A stretch of DNA of 64,000 nt from Chitinophagaceae bacterium (GCA_947447465.1 CANFKE010000002.1:1-64000); one strand, 5' to 3'. Counted from the stretch's first letter, positions 32,939-43,195 are shown. Notes: generated from the sequence alone by a model not told the origin. Numbers and translations are program-made.

Positions 32939-34936
32939 ATGAATTTGAAACACGATAAACTGATCCGGGCAATTATATTGGTCCTGATCTTTACGTGTAC
33001 TTATAGTTGTACAACACAAAGTCTTCAGTTTGAAGATGCTAAGTTCACTGATCATATAATGGAGGTTGCTAATGGGGTTGAAGATTCACTACCACCCCGA
33101 GCAGCAATTAAGTTTATAGATAGTTCAATAGCAGGTCATCATTTTTCTCCTATAGATAGATACAGGATATATAAGACCAAATTCTACATATATAGAAATA
33201 AGCTCAATAATAACAAGGAGGCGTTGCTCTATGCCGACAGCATGTTATGGGTATGCAGTAATTTTTCATTACCTGATGAAGGAGATAAGCAATTTTTCTC
33301 TTATAAGTTTGTTGCAGATGCACAATACGGATTAGAGCAATATAAGGCGGCATACCATAATTATGAAATTGCTAGGCGTATTGCAGATACAGTCTCATCT
33401 CCACTAGTAAAGTCCCGATACTTATATAGTTTGGGTATGGCCTATTACAAGGAAGAGAAATATCTTGAGTCTGCTTACCTGTTTTCGAGAGCATATGAAA
33501 AGGTGAAAAATGTTACTACAAATGAACAGCAGGGTATAGATTATTATAAACAAGAAGTATTATCTAATGCAGGACTGGGTTATAATAAGGCCGGAAATAA
33601 TGACAGCGCTATGTATTATTACCGGCAGGCAATGGATTTCATATTATTGAAGGAAGAGCAGTATAAAGATAAACAAAGACATTGGGAAGAAGCTATTTCT
33701 GTAGTGTATGGAAACATGGGCGATCTGTATAAGCAAATGGGCAAATATGATTCTGCAGAAACTTATCTGAAGAAAAGCATTGAGATCAATAAGTTGGCCG
33801 GTAGAAATTTAAAGGATAGGTTTTTCAACCAATTCAAGTTAGCTGATCTGTATATAGATGAACACAAATCTGCATTGGCGCTAGCAATGCTTGATGAGGT
33901 TGGTGAGCCTATAAGAATAGATGATGTATCTAATTTACCCGATGATTGTTTGGAACTGGCATACAGAAGTACTGCAGTATTTTCTAAATACTATAGCTCT
34001 GTAAATGATTATAACAAGGCTTTTGATTATTTGCAACAGCACCATAAGGCTCAGGATGTGAAGTGGGTGAGGATGCAGAAAAGAAAGGTGAATAGTTTGG
34101 AAAGCGGAGTAGAGAATGCCAGTCATGAGCAACAAATACTGAAGTTACAAACAGATAATAAGATCAGGAATCAGAGAATAACGATACTGGTACTGGCATG
34201 TATAATTAGTATCTGTTGTATCCTTATCATCTATTACTATATGCGCCTGCATAAACTTAATTCGCAGAAATTGAGAATTGAAAATGAGCAGATCATTTCT
34301 AAGAGTTCTATTATTCAAGAAGGGTTAAAAAAGAAGATAGATAATGACCGCGCCAACTACCTTTCGCTATTGGAGAATACTGAAGATTGTTTGTGGTCGA
34401 TGGATAGGGAACTGAACATACTGGCATATAATAAGATATATAAAGAGTTCATTTTTGTGGTATCGGGTAAATATCCTGAGGTAGGAGGGAAAGACATTCT
34501 AAGTGAACTGGATCAGGATTTCTATGCTAATGTTTTGAAGGGATATAAGGTAGCACTTGCCGGAGCACCATATAACAGTCTGGATAAAGGATTGCATACC
34601 AAAGGTGTCAATTATGATTTCGCTATGCGCTTCATACCTGTTAAAAATGAAGCCGGTGAAGTTGTGGGGATCACCTGTTCGAGAAAGGATATTACTGAAT
34701 ATTTTACGCTTACTAATTCTCTGAAAAAAAATAATGAATTATTCAAAAATATAGCTTGGATGCAGTCCCATTCGTTGAGAGGGCCGCTTACCACAATAAT
34801 GGGTATTGCTAATTTGTTGCTAGAGGAAGAAGACAACGCAGATCCTGTGAAACATCATGACCTTATATTGGGCATGAAGGAAAAACTGGAAGAAATGGAT
34901 AAAATAGTAAATGAAATAGTGAAGTTAACTTACTGA
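32939..34936 (+). CDS. TPR-PAS protein ending in an H-box, without kinase ATPase domain
   Basis: 665 aa. Lipobox-like TYSC near residue 24, TPR repeats ~40-390, a membrane helix ([21 protein letters not shown]), a coiled coil, a PAS domain (~465-590) and a terminal dimerisation/H-box helix pair containing [12 protein letters not shown] (His611) that ends at the stop codon. Histidine kinases would continue with a HATPase domain; none is present, and the next 130 bases are non-coding and end in a terminator. It could be a phosphoacceptor or dimerising sensor only. Its TPR part is related to the kinase at 15728. Confidence 0.8.
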   Translation: MNLKHDKLIRAIILVLIFTCTYSCTTQSLQFEDAKFTDHIMEVANGVEDSLPPRAAIKFIDSSIAGHHFSPIDRYRIYKTKFYIYRNKLNNNKEALLYADSMLWVCSNFSLPDEGDKQFFSYKFVADAQYGLEQYKAAYHNYEIARRIADTVSSPLVKSRYLYSLGMAYYKEEKYLESAYLFSRAYEKVKNVTTNEQQGIDYYKQEVLSNAGLGYNKAGNNDSAMYYYRQAMDFILLKEEQYKDKQRHWEEAISVVYGNMGDLYKQMGKYDSAETYLKKSIEINKLAGRNLKDRFFNQFKLADLYIDEHKSALALAMLDEVGEPIRIDDVSNLPDDCLELAYRSTAVFSKYYSSVNDYNKAFDYLQQHHKAQDVKWVRMQKRKVNSLESGVENASHEQQILKLQTDNKIRNQRITILVLACIISICCILIIYYYMRLHKLNSQKLRIENEQIISKSSIIQEGLKKKIDNDRANYLSLLENTEDCLWSMDRELNILAYNKIYKEFIFVVSGKYPEVGGKDILSELDQDFYANVLKGYKVALAGAPYNSLDKGLHTKGVNYDFAMRFIPVKNEAGEVVGITCSRKDITEYFTLTNSLKKNNELFKNIAWMQSHSLRGPLTTIMGIANLLLEEEDNADPVKHHDLILGMKEKLEEMDKIVNEIVKLTY

Positions 34937-35013
34937 TCTTGTGTTGACCATATAATGATATAACCTGCAAATTGGCTGTAATTGCTACCCAAAACAATAT
35001 TGCGAGGCATAAT

Positions 35014-35052
35014 AAAAGGAGCAATGACCATATTTTAGTCATTGCTCCTTTT
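35014..35052. terminator. Bidirectional terminator between convergent genes
   Basis: AAAAGGAGCAATGAC (35014-35028) and GTCATTGCTCCTTTT (35038-35052): a perfect 15-base stem with A and T runs on opposite sides, serving both the TPR-PAS gene and the response regulator gene. Confidence 0.92.
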
Positions 35053-35067
35053 CTATAATACAGTACT

Positions 35068-35481
35068 TCAATTCTTCTTCTGTGTTTTTTCCAGAATGCT
35101 GATGATCGTATTTGAACTAATAGGTTTTACAATATAATCGTATATTTCTTTGTGCGATTTAGCTTTTGCCATATCATCGGCTGAAATAGAAGAACTGGCA
35201 ACATAAATGATACTGGCAATATTATTGCCATGGGCCAATTGTTTGTATTCCTCTATGAATTCCCAACCATCCATAACAGACATATTGATGTCTAAAAAGA
35301 TAAGATCCGGCAAGTCGGCCTGTTGTTCAATTCGTAATTTCAGCGCATCGATACCAAGTTTGCCGTTTTCAAAGACAGAGATTTGCTCGCTTGCCTGTAG
35401 TTTATTAAGTGTTTTCGTCAACAAAAACGTATAAAGTTTGTCGTCGTCAATAACCCAGATGTTCTTCAGTTTGGTGATCAT
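35068..35481 (-). CDS. Single-domain response regulator
   Basis: 137 aa. CheY-like receiver: acidic triad IDDDK (residues 11-15), phosphoacceptor Asp64 in LIFLDINMSVMDGWEF, the switch residues in VASSS and Lys119 in YIVKPI. No output domain. Its ATG overlaps the stop of the PAS kinase by 4 bases, so that kinase is its probable partner. Confidence 0.92.
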   Translation of the reverse strand: MITKLKNIWVIDDDKLYTFLLTKTLNKLQASEQISVFENGKLGIDALKLRIEQQADLPDLIFLDINMSVMDGWEFIEEYKQLAHGNNIASIIYVASSSISADDMAKAKSHKEIYDYIVKPISSNTIISILEKTQKKN

Positions 35482-37688
35482 TTAAAGAAAATTTTAAAAG
35501 TAGTTCCCTTACCCAGTTCGCTTTCCACTTCAATTTTGCCCCCCATATATTCTACCTGATTTTTGCAAATAAATAGCCCAAGCCCACGTGCATCACTATT
35601 GCCATTGAATGTTTTATAGAATCCAAAAAGCTTGTCTCCATTTTTTTCGAGGTCTATTCCTATACCGTTATCTGCAATAATAAGCACAAATTGCCCATTA
35701 TCGGTATAAGAGTCAAGGGTAATAATGGGTTGCCTGTCGGGGTGGCTGTATTTAATAGCATTTGACAGGAAGTTGAGCATGATACTTTCGAGGAATGCCG
35801 GATTGAAATTTACGGAAGTATCGATGAGTAATTTATTGTCTATGATAGCTTTTTTCTGAATGATCTGATCTTTAAGTAAGTCTGTTGCCTTGCTAATAAA
35901 TTCTATCAGAAACAAAGGTCTGTATATAAGATTGACGCTATTATTGATAGAAACAACATCGTTGAGATTGTGAATGGTCTCATCGAGTGAGTTGGAGACA
36001 TTTTTGAGATGTTCCATCATTTCCACCTTTTCTTCCTCATTCTCGGCCTCTTCTAAAAATGTGAGAATCGACTTTATGTTGCTGGTATGAGAGCGGAGGT
36101 TATGCGAAATGATATAGGAGAAATTGAGCAGACGTTTGTTTTGTTCATTAAGGAGGTTGAAGGATTTATTGAGTTCAATTTCACTTTTCTTTCTAGCAGT
36201 AATGTTCTCAATTTCCATGATAATGCCCAAGACCTCGTTCTGTATTCCGGAAACGGGATGGAAGGTAATATTGTACCACTGGTCGCCATATTCAGCAGAT
36301 TTGATATTACGTTCGTAAATTACTTTTTTGCCTTTCTGAACATTGTCTCTCACTTCAGCAATATCAATACTTCTGGCATCATCTACGGTGCCGGTCATGT
36401 ATTCATTTTCTTTGAGCGGAGATTGATTCTTGCTGAGAATATAAGACTGAGCATGATTGTTGAACGAGACGATCTTGAAGGATTCAGTGAGCAGGACATA
36501 GCCAATATCTGTATTGTCGAAAACAGTTCTCAGATTAGCTTCTGATTTTTCCAATTGATTTTTTGCAGAAATACTCTCTGATATATCTTTGGCGATACCG
36601 TAAATAGCCACAACTACACCATTGATTATTATGGGTAGGTTGGTGATATTGATCTCCTTTCTATTCCCTTTAGCAGTGATGAACCCACAATCGTAGCTGA
36701 CCGATCTTCCCAGCTGCGCCTGAGTGAAGAAATCCATAACTCTGGTAACATCTTCTTTAGGGCAAAAGGGGGCAAATTCGCTTCCCAGCATTTCAGGCAC
36801 TGAACATTCTGCCAGCAAAGCCGCATTTTCATTGACACTTATGAATTTTTCATTCAGGTCGAGTGCAAATACGGCATTGGGGTTTTGTTCAAACAGAGAC
36901 TTGTAATATTGCTGACTTATCAGCAGGTCTTCATAAATAGACCGTTTTTCTGTAGTGTCCTGAAAAGTACCGTAAAGTCGAGCGACCTTACCGTTATGAA
37001 ATTCAGCTTTACCTTTTGTGCGTGTCCATATATTTTTACCGGAATGGGTTATTACCTGCAATTCAAGGTCAAAACCAATACCCGTTTCGATAGCGTTCTT
37101 TATGGCTACTTTTATATTTTCTCTGTCGGGTCCTGCTTTATAAAAATCTATTGCAGAGTGCATACCAACTGAGAAGTCGGCCGGTATTTCTAAAATTTGG
37201 CGGCTAACAGGACTCCAGTAGTTTGTGTTATTTATGTAATCAGCTTCCCAGCCACCAACACGAGAAACGTTACTTATCTCTTCGTGCTGTCGTTCAGTTT
37301 TCTTAGTAGCGGTTATGTCACTGATCGTTATTGATACTGCATTTACAACTCCGTCTGTATAAATTGGCTGATATGTAGCAGACCACCATTTATCATTTAC
37401 CGGATTGAAAACATTGATGTTTCTTTCAATTGATTCAGCGTTGATCGTTTTTTGAAAATGGATATCAAAAGAATCGACCATTTGCGGGTTAATGAATTTA
37501 TATATGCTGTCACCTGATCGTACAGACATCCCTGAATCGCTGAGGATATATTTAGAGGCATTTTTGTTGAAAAAGACGATGTTCTTGTCTTTGTCCAAAA
37601 TAAAGACCACATCCGGTGAATTTTCGAAATAAGACCAGATCATATCATTAACGCCGCCAGAATCGTTTTTCATGTTGTAATTGTTCAT
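35478..37688 (-). CDS. Multi-PAS sensor histidine kinase
   Basis: 736 aa, no signal peptide and no membrane helix, so cytosolic. About four PAS domains follow one another (for example FENSPDVVFILDKDKNIVFFN, FEQNPNAVFALDLNEKFISVN, FDNTDIGYVLLTESFKIVSFN). The H-box is IISHNLRSHTSNI (His529). The ATPase domain has NFLSNAIKYSHPD, DNGIGIDL and GLGLFICKNQVEYMGG. It is translationally coupled to the response regulator at 35068. Confidence 0.92.
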   Translation of the reverse strand: MNNYNMKNDSGGVNDMIWSYFENSPDVVFILDKDKNIVFFNKNASKYILSDSGMSVRSGDSIYKFINPQMVDSFDIHFQKTINAESIERNINVFNPVNDKWWSATYQPIYTDGVVNAVSITISDITATKKTERQHEEISNVSRVGGWEADYINNTNYWSPVSRQILEIPADFSVGMHSAIDFYKAGPDRENIKVAIKNAIETGIGFDLELQVITHSGKNIWTRTKGKAEFHNGKVARLYGTFQDTTEKRSIYEDLLISQQYYKSLFEQNPNAVFALDLNEKFISVNENAALLAECSVPEMLGSEFAPFCPKEDVTRVMDFFTQAQLGRSVSYDCGFITAKGNRKEINITNLPIIINGVVVAIYGIAKDISESISAKNQLEKSEANLRTVFDNTDIGYVLLTESFKIVSFNNHAQSYILSKNQSPLKENEYMTGTVDDARSIDIAEVRDNVQKGKKVIYERNIKSAEYGDQWYNITFHPVSGIQNEVLGIIMEIENITARKKSEIELNKSFNLLNEQNKRLLNFSYIISHNLRSHTSNIKSILTFLEEAENEEEKVEMMEHLKNVSNSLDETIHNLNDVVSINNSVNLIYRPLFLIEFISKATDLLKDQIIQKKAIIDNKLLIDTSVNFNPAFLESIMLNFLSNAIKYSHPDRQPIITLDSYTDNGQFVLIIADNGIGIDLEKNGDKLFGFYKTFNGNSDARGLGLFICKNQVEYMGGKIEVESELGKGTTFKIFFK

Positions 37689-37866
37689 TTATGAGCAGCG
37701 ATAAAGAGTATTATAGGAAGTGAAGCAATGATTTACTGACGAAAGTAATGAACTACTACTAATTTTAGTATGTATTTTATTTAAAAGAATAGATATGACT
37801 GTATAGATAGCATACGGTCATATAGGCTTACAGATCTTATTGTATATAACCTGATCTGTAAATGCC

Positions 37867-39828
37867 TTAAAGATGTCCTGCCAGATCGATAAGCATAGCC
37901 TTTGCCTGTTCATTTGCCGGATGCTTTTTCAGTAAGTGCCTCAAACATTTATCAGCATCTTCGTCTCTGTGATTGGTGTGGTACCAAACGGCCAGATTGA
38001 TCAGATTTTGTTCGTAATCAGGATCCATCTGCTGAGCTTTCAGCAGATAACTATATGCCATGCTATTGTTATTTTGTTGCATGTATATATAGCCAAGATT
38101 GGTATTTGCACTTACGTGATTGGGATTTTGACCAATAATAAATGTGAATACTTTTAGTGCTTCGGGTAGGTCTTTATTGGCCAATAAGCAGATACCCAGT
38201 TTGTTCTGGAAGTCAAGTGAGAATTGCCAGATCTCAGTTGCTCTTTTGTACCAAGGCAGAGCTTTAGCAGATTGTCCGCTCTGGAAATAAGCTTCGCCAC
38301 AGCGATATGCTGCCCATGCATCTAATACATTTGCCGGCTGTAATGGTGCAGCATATTCTATGACCTTATTGAAATTGCCCAGAAGGAAATAGGCTCTGAT
38401 ATAATCTCTGTTTTGTTTTTGATCAGATTCTTTCTCTTTTTGACGGTCGAGATGAGACAAAGCCGAGTCTAGTAAAGGTTTTGTATGTGCATAACGCTCG
38501 TAAAATTCCATAAATCCACGGGCAATAGTAATTTCATCAGGTTTGTCGTTGTTGAAACATTTCATACCCAGGAAGGCAGTGATCTGTTTTTTCAATGTAT
38601 CCGCCGCCGGCCGTCTGCGAATATAGTGGTCTGTAACTGCGACGTGCGGAATATCTATACTGCTGTTATGCGGCATGTGGCAGGTGATACAATCATTGTT
38701 TTTGGCAGTTCTTACCTGAAGCGACTCACTACATTGTTTTTGTCCTTTATTAGCGCCATGGCAACTCTGACAAGCGTTCAGATACTGCGTGCGAGGTGTG
38801 AATTTGACACTTACATGCGGATTGTGGCAATTAATGCAGCTCATTTTACCTGATTCGACAAAACAGCGGCTTTTTTTCATACGTTCGACATGAGATGCCA
38901 TGATCATTTTATCCTGAGCACCTTCATATTCCGGCATAAAAACATTCATTACCTCTGAAAGCTTCATGCCCGGGTGGAAGTCGAAAAATGATTTGCCGTC
39001 GTTTAGAACTGATATTCCCTGTAAGTGACATCGTTGACAGACATTATTCTGTAACTCGGTAGAAAGTCTGCGAGGGTTAACGATAGAATAGTCCGGACCT
39101 TTGGATGTATCCACAGGTTTGTTGTTCTGTCTTTCGAAAACATGAATACTTCCCGGACCATGGCAACGTTCGCAATCTATTCCGGTCTTTATTACATTGA
39201 ATTTATTTTCACTATTGGCAACAAAGTCGGGATAGCCATTGTGACAACTCATACATTCGATCTGAATGAGTCTGCTAAATCTGCTGCTGCCTCCTTTTTC
39301 AAAACCCGGAGCAAGGTCCCAGCGGTGTTTTTGTGTATAGAATGTTATGGGTGCCTGATATAGATAGCCATTGACATCGAAAATGTGTGAGTTGGTATGC
39401 TGACCTGACCCTACAACGTAATCTACTCTCTGAATGCGCTTATGTACTGTATCTTTTCCTTCCAGTCGGAATTCCATAATAAAGAATGAATCCTGATTCC
39501 AGTAAGGCTTATAATAAAAGTCGAGAGCTGTATCATATACCAAAGCGTGGGCAGGGGAGAAGTCTGCCGCAGACTTCTCTTTTGTGGCCATACCGAAAGA
39601 TTGACCCATACCTGTTTGTATGAATGTTTTATACACCTCTTCGTGGCAACCTTTGCAGGTTTGCATGCCTACGTAGTGGGCGGAGGTGTCGTACACATTG
39701 CGCCATGGAGAGGTAGGGTGATCTTCAGTTGCATTATCGGACTTTGGTGAACTGCAAAAGAAGGTTGGCAATGTTACCAATAACAAAGCAAAGGCTATCA
39801 ATATACTACGCAGAACACGGGCTGACAT
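37867..39828 (-). CDS. Seven-haem cytochrome c with C-terminal TPRs
   Basis: 653 aa. A hydrophobic N-terminus ends at TFFCSS, a possible lipobox. Seven CxxCH haem sites are visible between residues ~58 and ~381: CKGCH, CMSCH, CERCH, CQRCH, CINCH, CQSCH and CITCH. Conserved histidines (NPHVS, MPHNSS) may be distal ligands. Residues ~420-650 are TPRs (YFLLGNFNKVIEY, NLGYIYMQQNNNSMAYSYLLKA). The protein should be on the periplasmic or outer face of an envelope membrane as a redox protein; electron donor and acceptor are unknown. No redox partner is adjacent. Confidence 0.85.
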   Translation of the reverse strand: MSARVLRSILIAFALLLVTLPTFFCSSPKSDNATEDHPTSPWRNVYDTSAHYVGMQTCKGCHEEVYKTFIQTGMGQSFGMATKEKSAADFSPAHALVYDTALDFYYKPYWNQDSFFIMEFRLEGKDTVHKRIQRVDYVVGSGQHTNSHIFDVNGYLYQAPITFYTQKHRWDLAPGFEKGGSSRFSRLIQIECMSCHNGYPDFVANSENKFNVIKTGIDCERCHGPGSIHVFERQNNKPVDTSKGPDYSIVNPRRLSTELQNNVCQRCHLQGISVLNDGKSFFDFHPGMKLSEVMNVFMPEYEGAQDKMIMASHVERMKKSRCFVESGKMSCINCHNPHVSVKFTPRTQYLNACQSCHGANKGQKQCSESLQVRTAKNNDCITCHMPHNSSIDIPHVAVTDHYIRRRPAADTLKKQITAFLGMKCFNNDKPDEITIARGFMEFYERYAHTKPLLDSALSHLDRQKEKESDQKQNRDYIRAYFLLGNFNKVIEYAAPLQPANVLDAWAAYRCGEAYFQSGQSAKALPWYKRATEIWQFSLDFQNKLGICLLANKDLPEALKVFTFIIGQNPNHVSANTNLGYIYMQQNNNSMAYSYLLKAQQMDPDYEQNLINLAVWYHTNHRDEDADKCLRHLLKKHPANEQAKAMLIDLAGHL

Positions 39829-39899
39829 GGAATGTCAAATTTAGGGATAATGTTCGTGTCGCGGTCATTGATTTGATAAATGTATTTATATTGCAAGGA

Positions 39900-40367
39900 A
39901 TGGGTCTCAACTATAGATATAAAAGCGTAGTAAATTCACTTTCACATAATTGGAAGGAGCGCATTTACATGATGTTGATATTGTTACTGCCTACTACAAC
40001 ATTTGCACAGTATAAGGTCTTACATACCGATATTGTACAGATTATCTATCCGGAAATTGCTATGCAGACAGGTACCAGCGTAGCCAATATTTTAATTGAC
40101 AGCGTAGCGTTTGATACAACTAAACAAGTATTCATTGTAAAAGGCAGAGCAGGTGGGTTGGAGGATAACCGAGATGATAGTGTGTATTTGCATATTGATA
40201 TGATGCGTGCGGGTAAACTATTTAAAAATTATTGCCGATCTGAGAAGGATGGTAATTTTAAATTGACCCTATTGTCAACTGATCAATGTAAGGTATATGG
40301 TCTGGATGATCATTATGCATTTATATCTATAAAACAACCTGTTATAAGGAGACATGAACGTAGATAA
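39900..40367 (+). CDS. Small secreted protein of unknown function
   Basis: 155 aa from the ATG at 39900 (MGLNYRYKSVVNS...); an alternative start is 39969 (MMLILLLPTTTFAQ). The open frame runs back to 39729, inside the antisense cytochrome gene, which is unlikely to be coding. ERIYMMLILLLPTTTFAQ looks like the hydrophobic core and cleavage site of a signal peptide. The mature part (YKVLHTDIVQIIYPEIAMQ onward) is of unknown family. The start is uncertain. Confidence 0.5.
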   Translation: MGLNYRYKSVVNSLSHNWKERIYMMLILLLPTTTFAQYKVLHTDIVQIIYPEIAMQTGTSVANILIDSVAFDTTKQVFIVKGRAGGLEDNRDDSVYLHIDMMRAGKLFKNYCRSEKDGNFKLTLLSTDQCKVYGLDDHYAFISIKQPVIRRHERR

Positions 40368-40426
40368 GTGTATGGGCCTATAATTCTTTGTGTAAACTAT
40401 ATCATACAATACTCATTAACATGATC

Positions 40427-41263
40427 TCAATATTCCAGTTCGGCCAAAACAGGAAAATGATCAGAGGGGTACTTACCATGATATGTATCTGATAGTATTC
40501 CCCAACGCTTTACTTTGAAATTGCTTGTGGTGAAAATATGATCGATGATCTCATTTCCGGAAACTTGATTGCCAAAACCATTGAATGACGGATCATTGGT
40601 GAATGGGTATTGTGCGTGGTCATAAGTATCTGATAAAAGCTGAGAGGTTGCGATACTCTTGTAACAATCAGTTGAGTGCCCTCCATTAAGATCTCCAGTG
40701 AGAATCACATTGTTATTGCCTGCTATCTCACTTATCTTCTTAAGTATCAACTTACTGCTTTCCACTCTTGCGACCTCTCCCTGATGGTCATAATGCGCAT
40801 TGAATACCCAAAGGATCTTACCGGATAGTTTGTCTTTAAGCTGTATCCAAGAGCAGATACGTTTGCAGCAAGTTGCATCCCAGCCAAGTGAAGGTTTTTC
40901 GGGTGTTTGAGATAGCCAGAAGTCGCCTTTGTTCAAGAGCACAAATCGATCTTTTTTATAGAAAATAGCCGAATGTTCACCTGCATCTAAACCATCATCT
41001 CTGCCCACACCATATCGGGAATACGCAGAAAGTGCAGTTGAAATGTCATTGAGTTGGTTGGTCAATCCTTCCTGAGTGCCGAGGATGTCGAAATCGTAAA
41101 ACCTGATGAGAGAAATGATCACAGGCGCGCGATCTTTCCATAGGTTTCCAATGTCTCCCGGGTTGTCATAACGCAGGTTGTAAGTGCCCACCGTGATTTG
41201 CTGAGCGTTGGTGGTGCCTGAAAATATTACGAGGAGCAAGAGTATAGTAATGAATCGATTCAT
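40427..41263 (-). CDS. Secreted endonuclease/exonuclease/phosphatase family protein
   Basis: 278 aa. A signal peptide (MNRFITILLLLVIFSGTTNAQ) precedes an EEP-fold domain: GTYNLRYDNPGD, DILGTQEGL, YGVGRDDG, WVFNAHYDHQG, LTGDLNGG and the terminal SDHFPVLAELEY with the catalytic Asp-His. Such secreted members cleave phosphodiesters in nucleic acids, lipids or sugar phosphates; the substrate cannot be told from sequence. Confidence 0.88.
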   Translation of the reverse strand: MNRFITILLLLVIFSGTTNAQQITVGTYNLRYDNPGDIGNLWKDRAPVIISLIRFYDFDILGTQEGLTNQLNDISTALSAYSRYGVGRDDGLDAGEHSAIFYKKDRFVLLNKGDFWLSQTPEKPSLGWDATCCKRICSWIQLKDKLSGKILWVFNAHYDHQGEVARVESSKLILKKISEIAGNNNVILTGDLNGGHSTDCYKSIATSQLLSDTYDHAQYPFTNDPSFNGFGNQVSGNEIIDHIFTTSNFKVKRWGILSDTYHGKYPSDHFPVLAELEY

Positions 41264-41402
41264 GATTTGATATTGCTTGCCACAAGATATAAAAAGAGGC
41301 TTAAATGTTATCTGTTAGTGTATTATTCCAAAGCTATCTTTTGAAGGGACAGCATCATTTTTTGCAGTAACACTGCTACCTTTAGCCTTCCAATTTTATA
41401 AG

Positions 41403-43091
41403 ATGACCAATACACAGATAGCTGAGCAGTTTGAGCTTTTATCCAAACTGATGGACTTGCACGGAGAAAATAGTTTTAAGACAAAGACCTATGCGGTGCT
41501 GGCCTATAATATTGAAAAACTAGGTGTTGAGTTGTCAACCCTTGGTGAGGAAGATCTGTTCAGTATAAAGGGAATTGGTGAATCGACAGGCAGAAAAATA
41601 CTGGAACTATTACAGACCGGACATATGGCAGTGTTGGATGAGATCATAGCCAACACACCTGCCGGCTTACTTGATATAATGGCTATAAAAGGATTGGGTC
41701 CGAAGAAGATAGCAGTAATATGGAAAGAGCTGGGTATAGAATCAGTAGGTGAACTGGAGTATGCATGTAATGAAAACAGATTGGTGACACTGAAGGGATT
41801 TGGAGCCAAGACCCAAGAGAGTATATTGCAAAATATCAGGTACATAAAGCAGAACGAGGGTTTCTTTTTATGGTCTGAAGCTATAGAGGTAGGGGAGGGT
41901 ATTGTAGCGGCGCTACGGAATAAGTTCCCCGAGCATCTGTTCTCACTTTCTGGTGCGGCAAGAAGGCAGATGGAAGTGCTGGATGCTGTGGACATAATCA
42001 CTGATATGGACAAGATGACCTTACGAAAGCAATTTGCAGAAAGTGATGATGTATTGGTGGAGTACGTAGGGGATGATGTGGTTCATATTAAAGTTACTAT
42101 GCGTCCGAAATTGGCTTTTCGATTTGTGAAAAGAGAAGTATTTTATGGTACTCTGTTCAAAACAACGGGTAGTGAAGAATTTATCAATGCCTTTTTGGCA
42201 AAGTATAAATTACCGGAAGATGTGGCGACCGAGGAGGAGATATTTAAGATCAACGGATTGCAGGTAATACCTCCGGCTTTGCGGGAGAGTGGCAATGTTC
42301 TAGATAAAGCCGCGCAGAATTCATTGCCTGAATTGATCACCAAGAGAGACATCAAGAGTATCATTCACTCTCACTCTAAATATAGTGATGGTCAGAACAC
42401 CATTGAGGAGATGGCCATAGCAGCAATAAAAGATGGTTATGAATATCTGGTGCTGAGCGATCACTCGCAGGCTGCATTTTATGCCAATGGACTGACACCG
42501 GAACGCATAGCGCAGCAACATGCGGAAATAGATGCATTGAATATAAAGTTGGCACCTTTTAAAATATTCAAGAGCATAGAGGCGGATATATTGAATGACG
42601 GAAACCTTGATTATTCAGCTTCAGTGCTGAGTACATTCGATCTTGTGATAGCCAGTGTGCATAGTAACCTGAAGATGAGCGAAGAGAAGGCAATGGCAAG
42701 AGTGATGGCGGCTATAGCTAATCCGTTCACTACTATACTGGGACACCCGACAGGCAGGCTCTTGTTATCGAGGAACGGATATCCACTTGACCATAAAGCT
42801 ATTATAGATGCGTGTGCAATACACAATGTAGTATTGGAGATCAATGCACATCCCCGCAGATTGGACCTTGACTGGCGGTGGATAGCCTACGCAATAGAAA
42901 AGGGAGTGTTGTTATCAATAGATCCCGATGCGCATAGTATCAATGGATATAATGATGTTCATTACGGGGCTATGATAGCTCAGAAAGGAGGTCTAACTGC
43001 ACGACAAAACCTGAGTAGTTATTCATTGACAGAATTTGAAGAATTTTTGGTGAATGTGCGCAAGAAGAAGGCTACAATACAGTTGGTATAA
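41403..43091 (+). CDS. PolX-like protein: HhH, decayed polymerase domain, intact PHP nuclease
   Basis: 562 aa. Order: helix-hairpin-helix region (FSIKGIGESTGRKI, IKGLGPKKIAVIW, ~50-110), Pol X palm/thumb (~150-300), PHP domain (~318-560). In the palm the SGAARRQMEVLDAVDII segment aligns to the GSxRR...DxD site, but the first catalytic Asp is replaced by Ala195, and the third is absent from HIKVTMRP. The PHP metal site is complete: HSHSKYSDG (His322, His324), LSDHS, EADI, SVHSNL, GHPTGR and DPDAH. Polymerase activity is doubtful; 3'-5' exonuclease or phosphatase activity is likely. A TACCTTTA box lies at 41377. Confidence 0.85.
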   Translation: MTNTQIAEQFELLSKLMDLHGENSFKTKTYAVLAYNIEKLGVELSTLGEEDLFSIKGIGESTGRKILELLQTGHMAVLDEIIANTPAGLLDIMAIKGLGPKKIAVIWKELGIESVGELEYACNENRLVTLKGFGAKTQESILQNIRYIKQNEGFFLWSEAIEVGEGIVAALRNKFPEHLFSLSGAARRQMEVLDAVDIITDMDKMTLRKQFAESDDVLVEYVGDDVVHIKVTMRPKLAFRFVKREVFYGTLFKTTGSEEFINAFLAKYKLPEDVATEEEIFKINGLQVIPPALRESGNVLDKAAQNSLPELITKRDIKSIIHSHSKYSDGQNTIEEMAIAAIKDGYEYLVLSDHSQAAFYANGLTPERIAQQHAEIDALNIKLAPFKIFKSIEADILNDGNLDYSASVLSTFDLVIASVHSNLKMSEEKAMARVMAAIANPFTTILGHPTGRLLLSRNGYPLDHKAIIDACAIHNVVLEINAHPRRLDLDWRWIAYAIEKGVLLSIDPDAHSINGYNDVHYGAMIAQKGGLTARQNLSSYSLTEFEEFLVNVRKKKATIQLV

Positions 43092-43114
43092 GTTGTTCTA
43101 TTTTTGATCAAGGC

Positions 43115-43186
43115 TCCAGGGGATTTCCTGAAGGTTGAGTTCTGAAATGAACGGGATAAACCCGGTCAGAGATCTCGCTCAGCAGA
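43115..43186 (+). repeat. Partial copy of the diverged intergenic repeat
   Basis: GGGGATTTCCTG, GAAATGAACGGGATAAA and GGTCAGAGATCTCGCTCAGC match the 3' half of 22040-22106. The AGA-loop hairpin core is kept in altered form. Confidence 0.5.
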
Positions 43187-43195
43187 GGGTTGGCA

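Noticed and set aside
39729-39899. N-terminal extension of the 39900 gene
   Set aside because: Overlaps the antisense cytochrome gene and precedes a better signal-peptide start.
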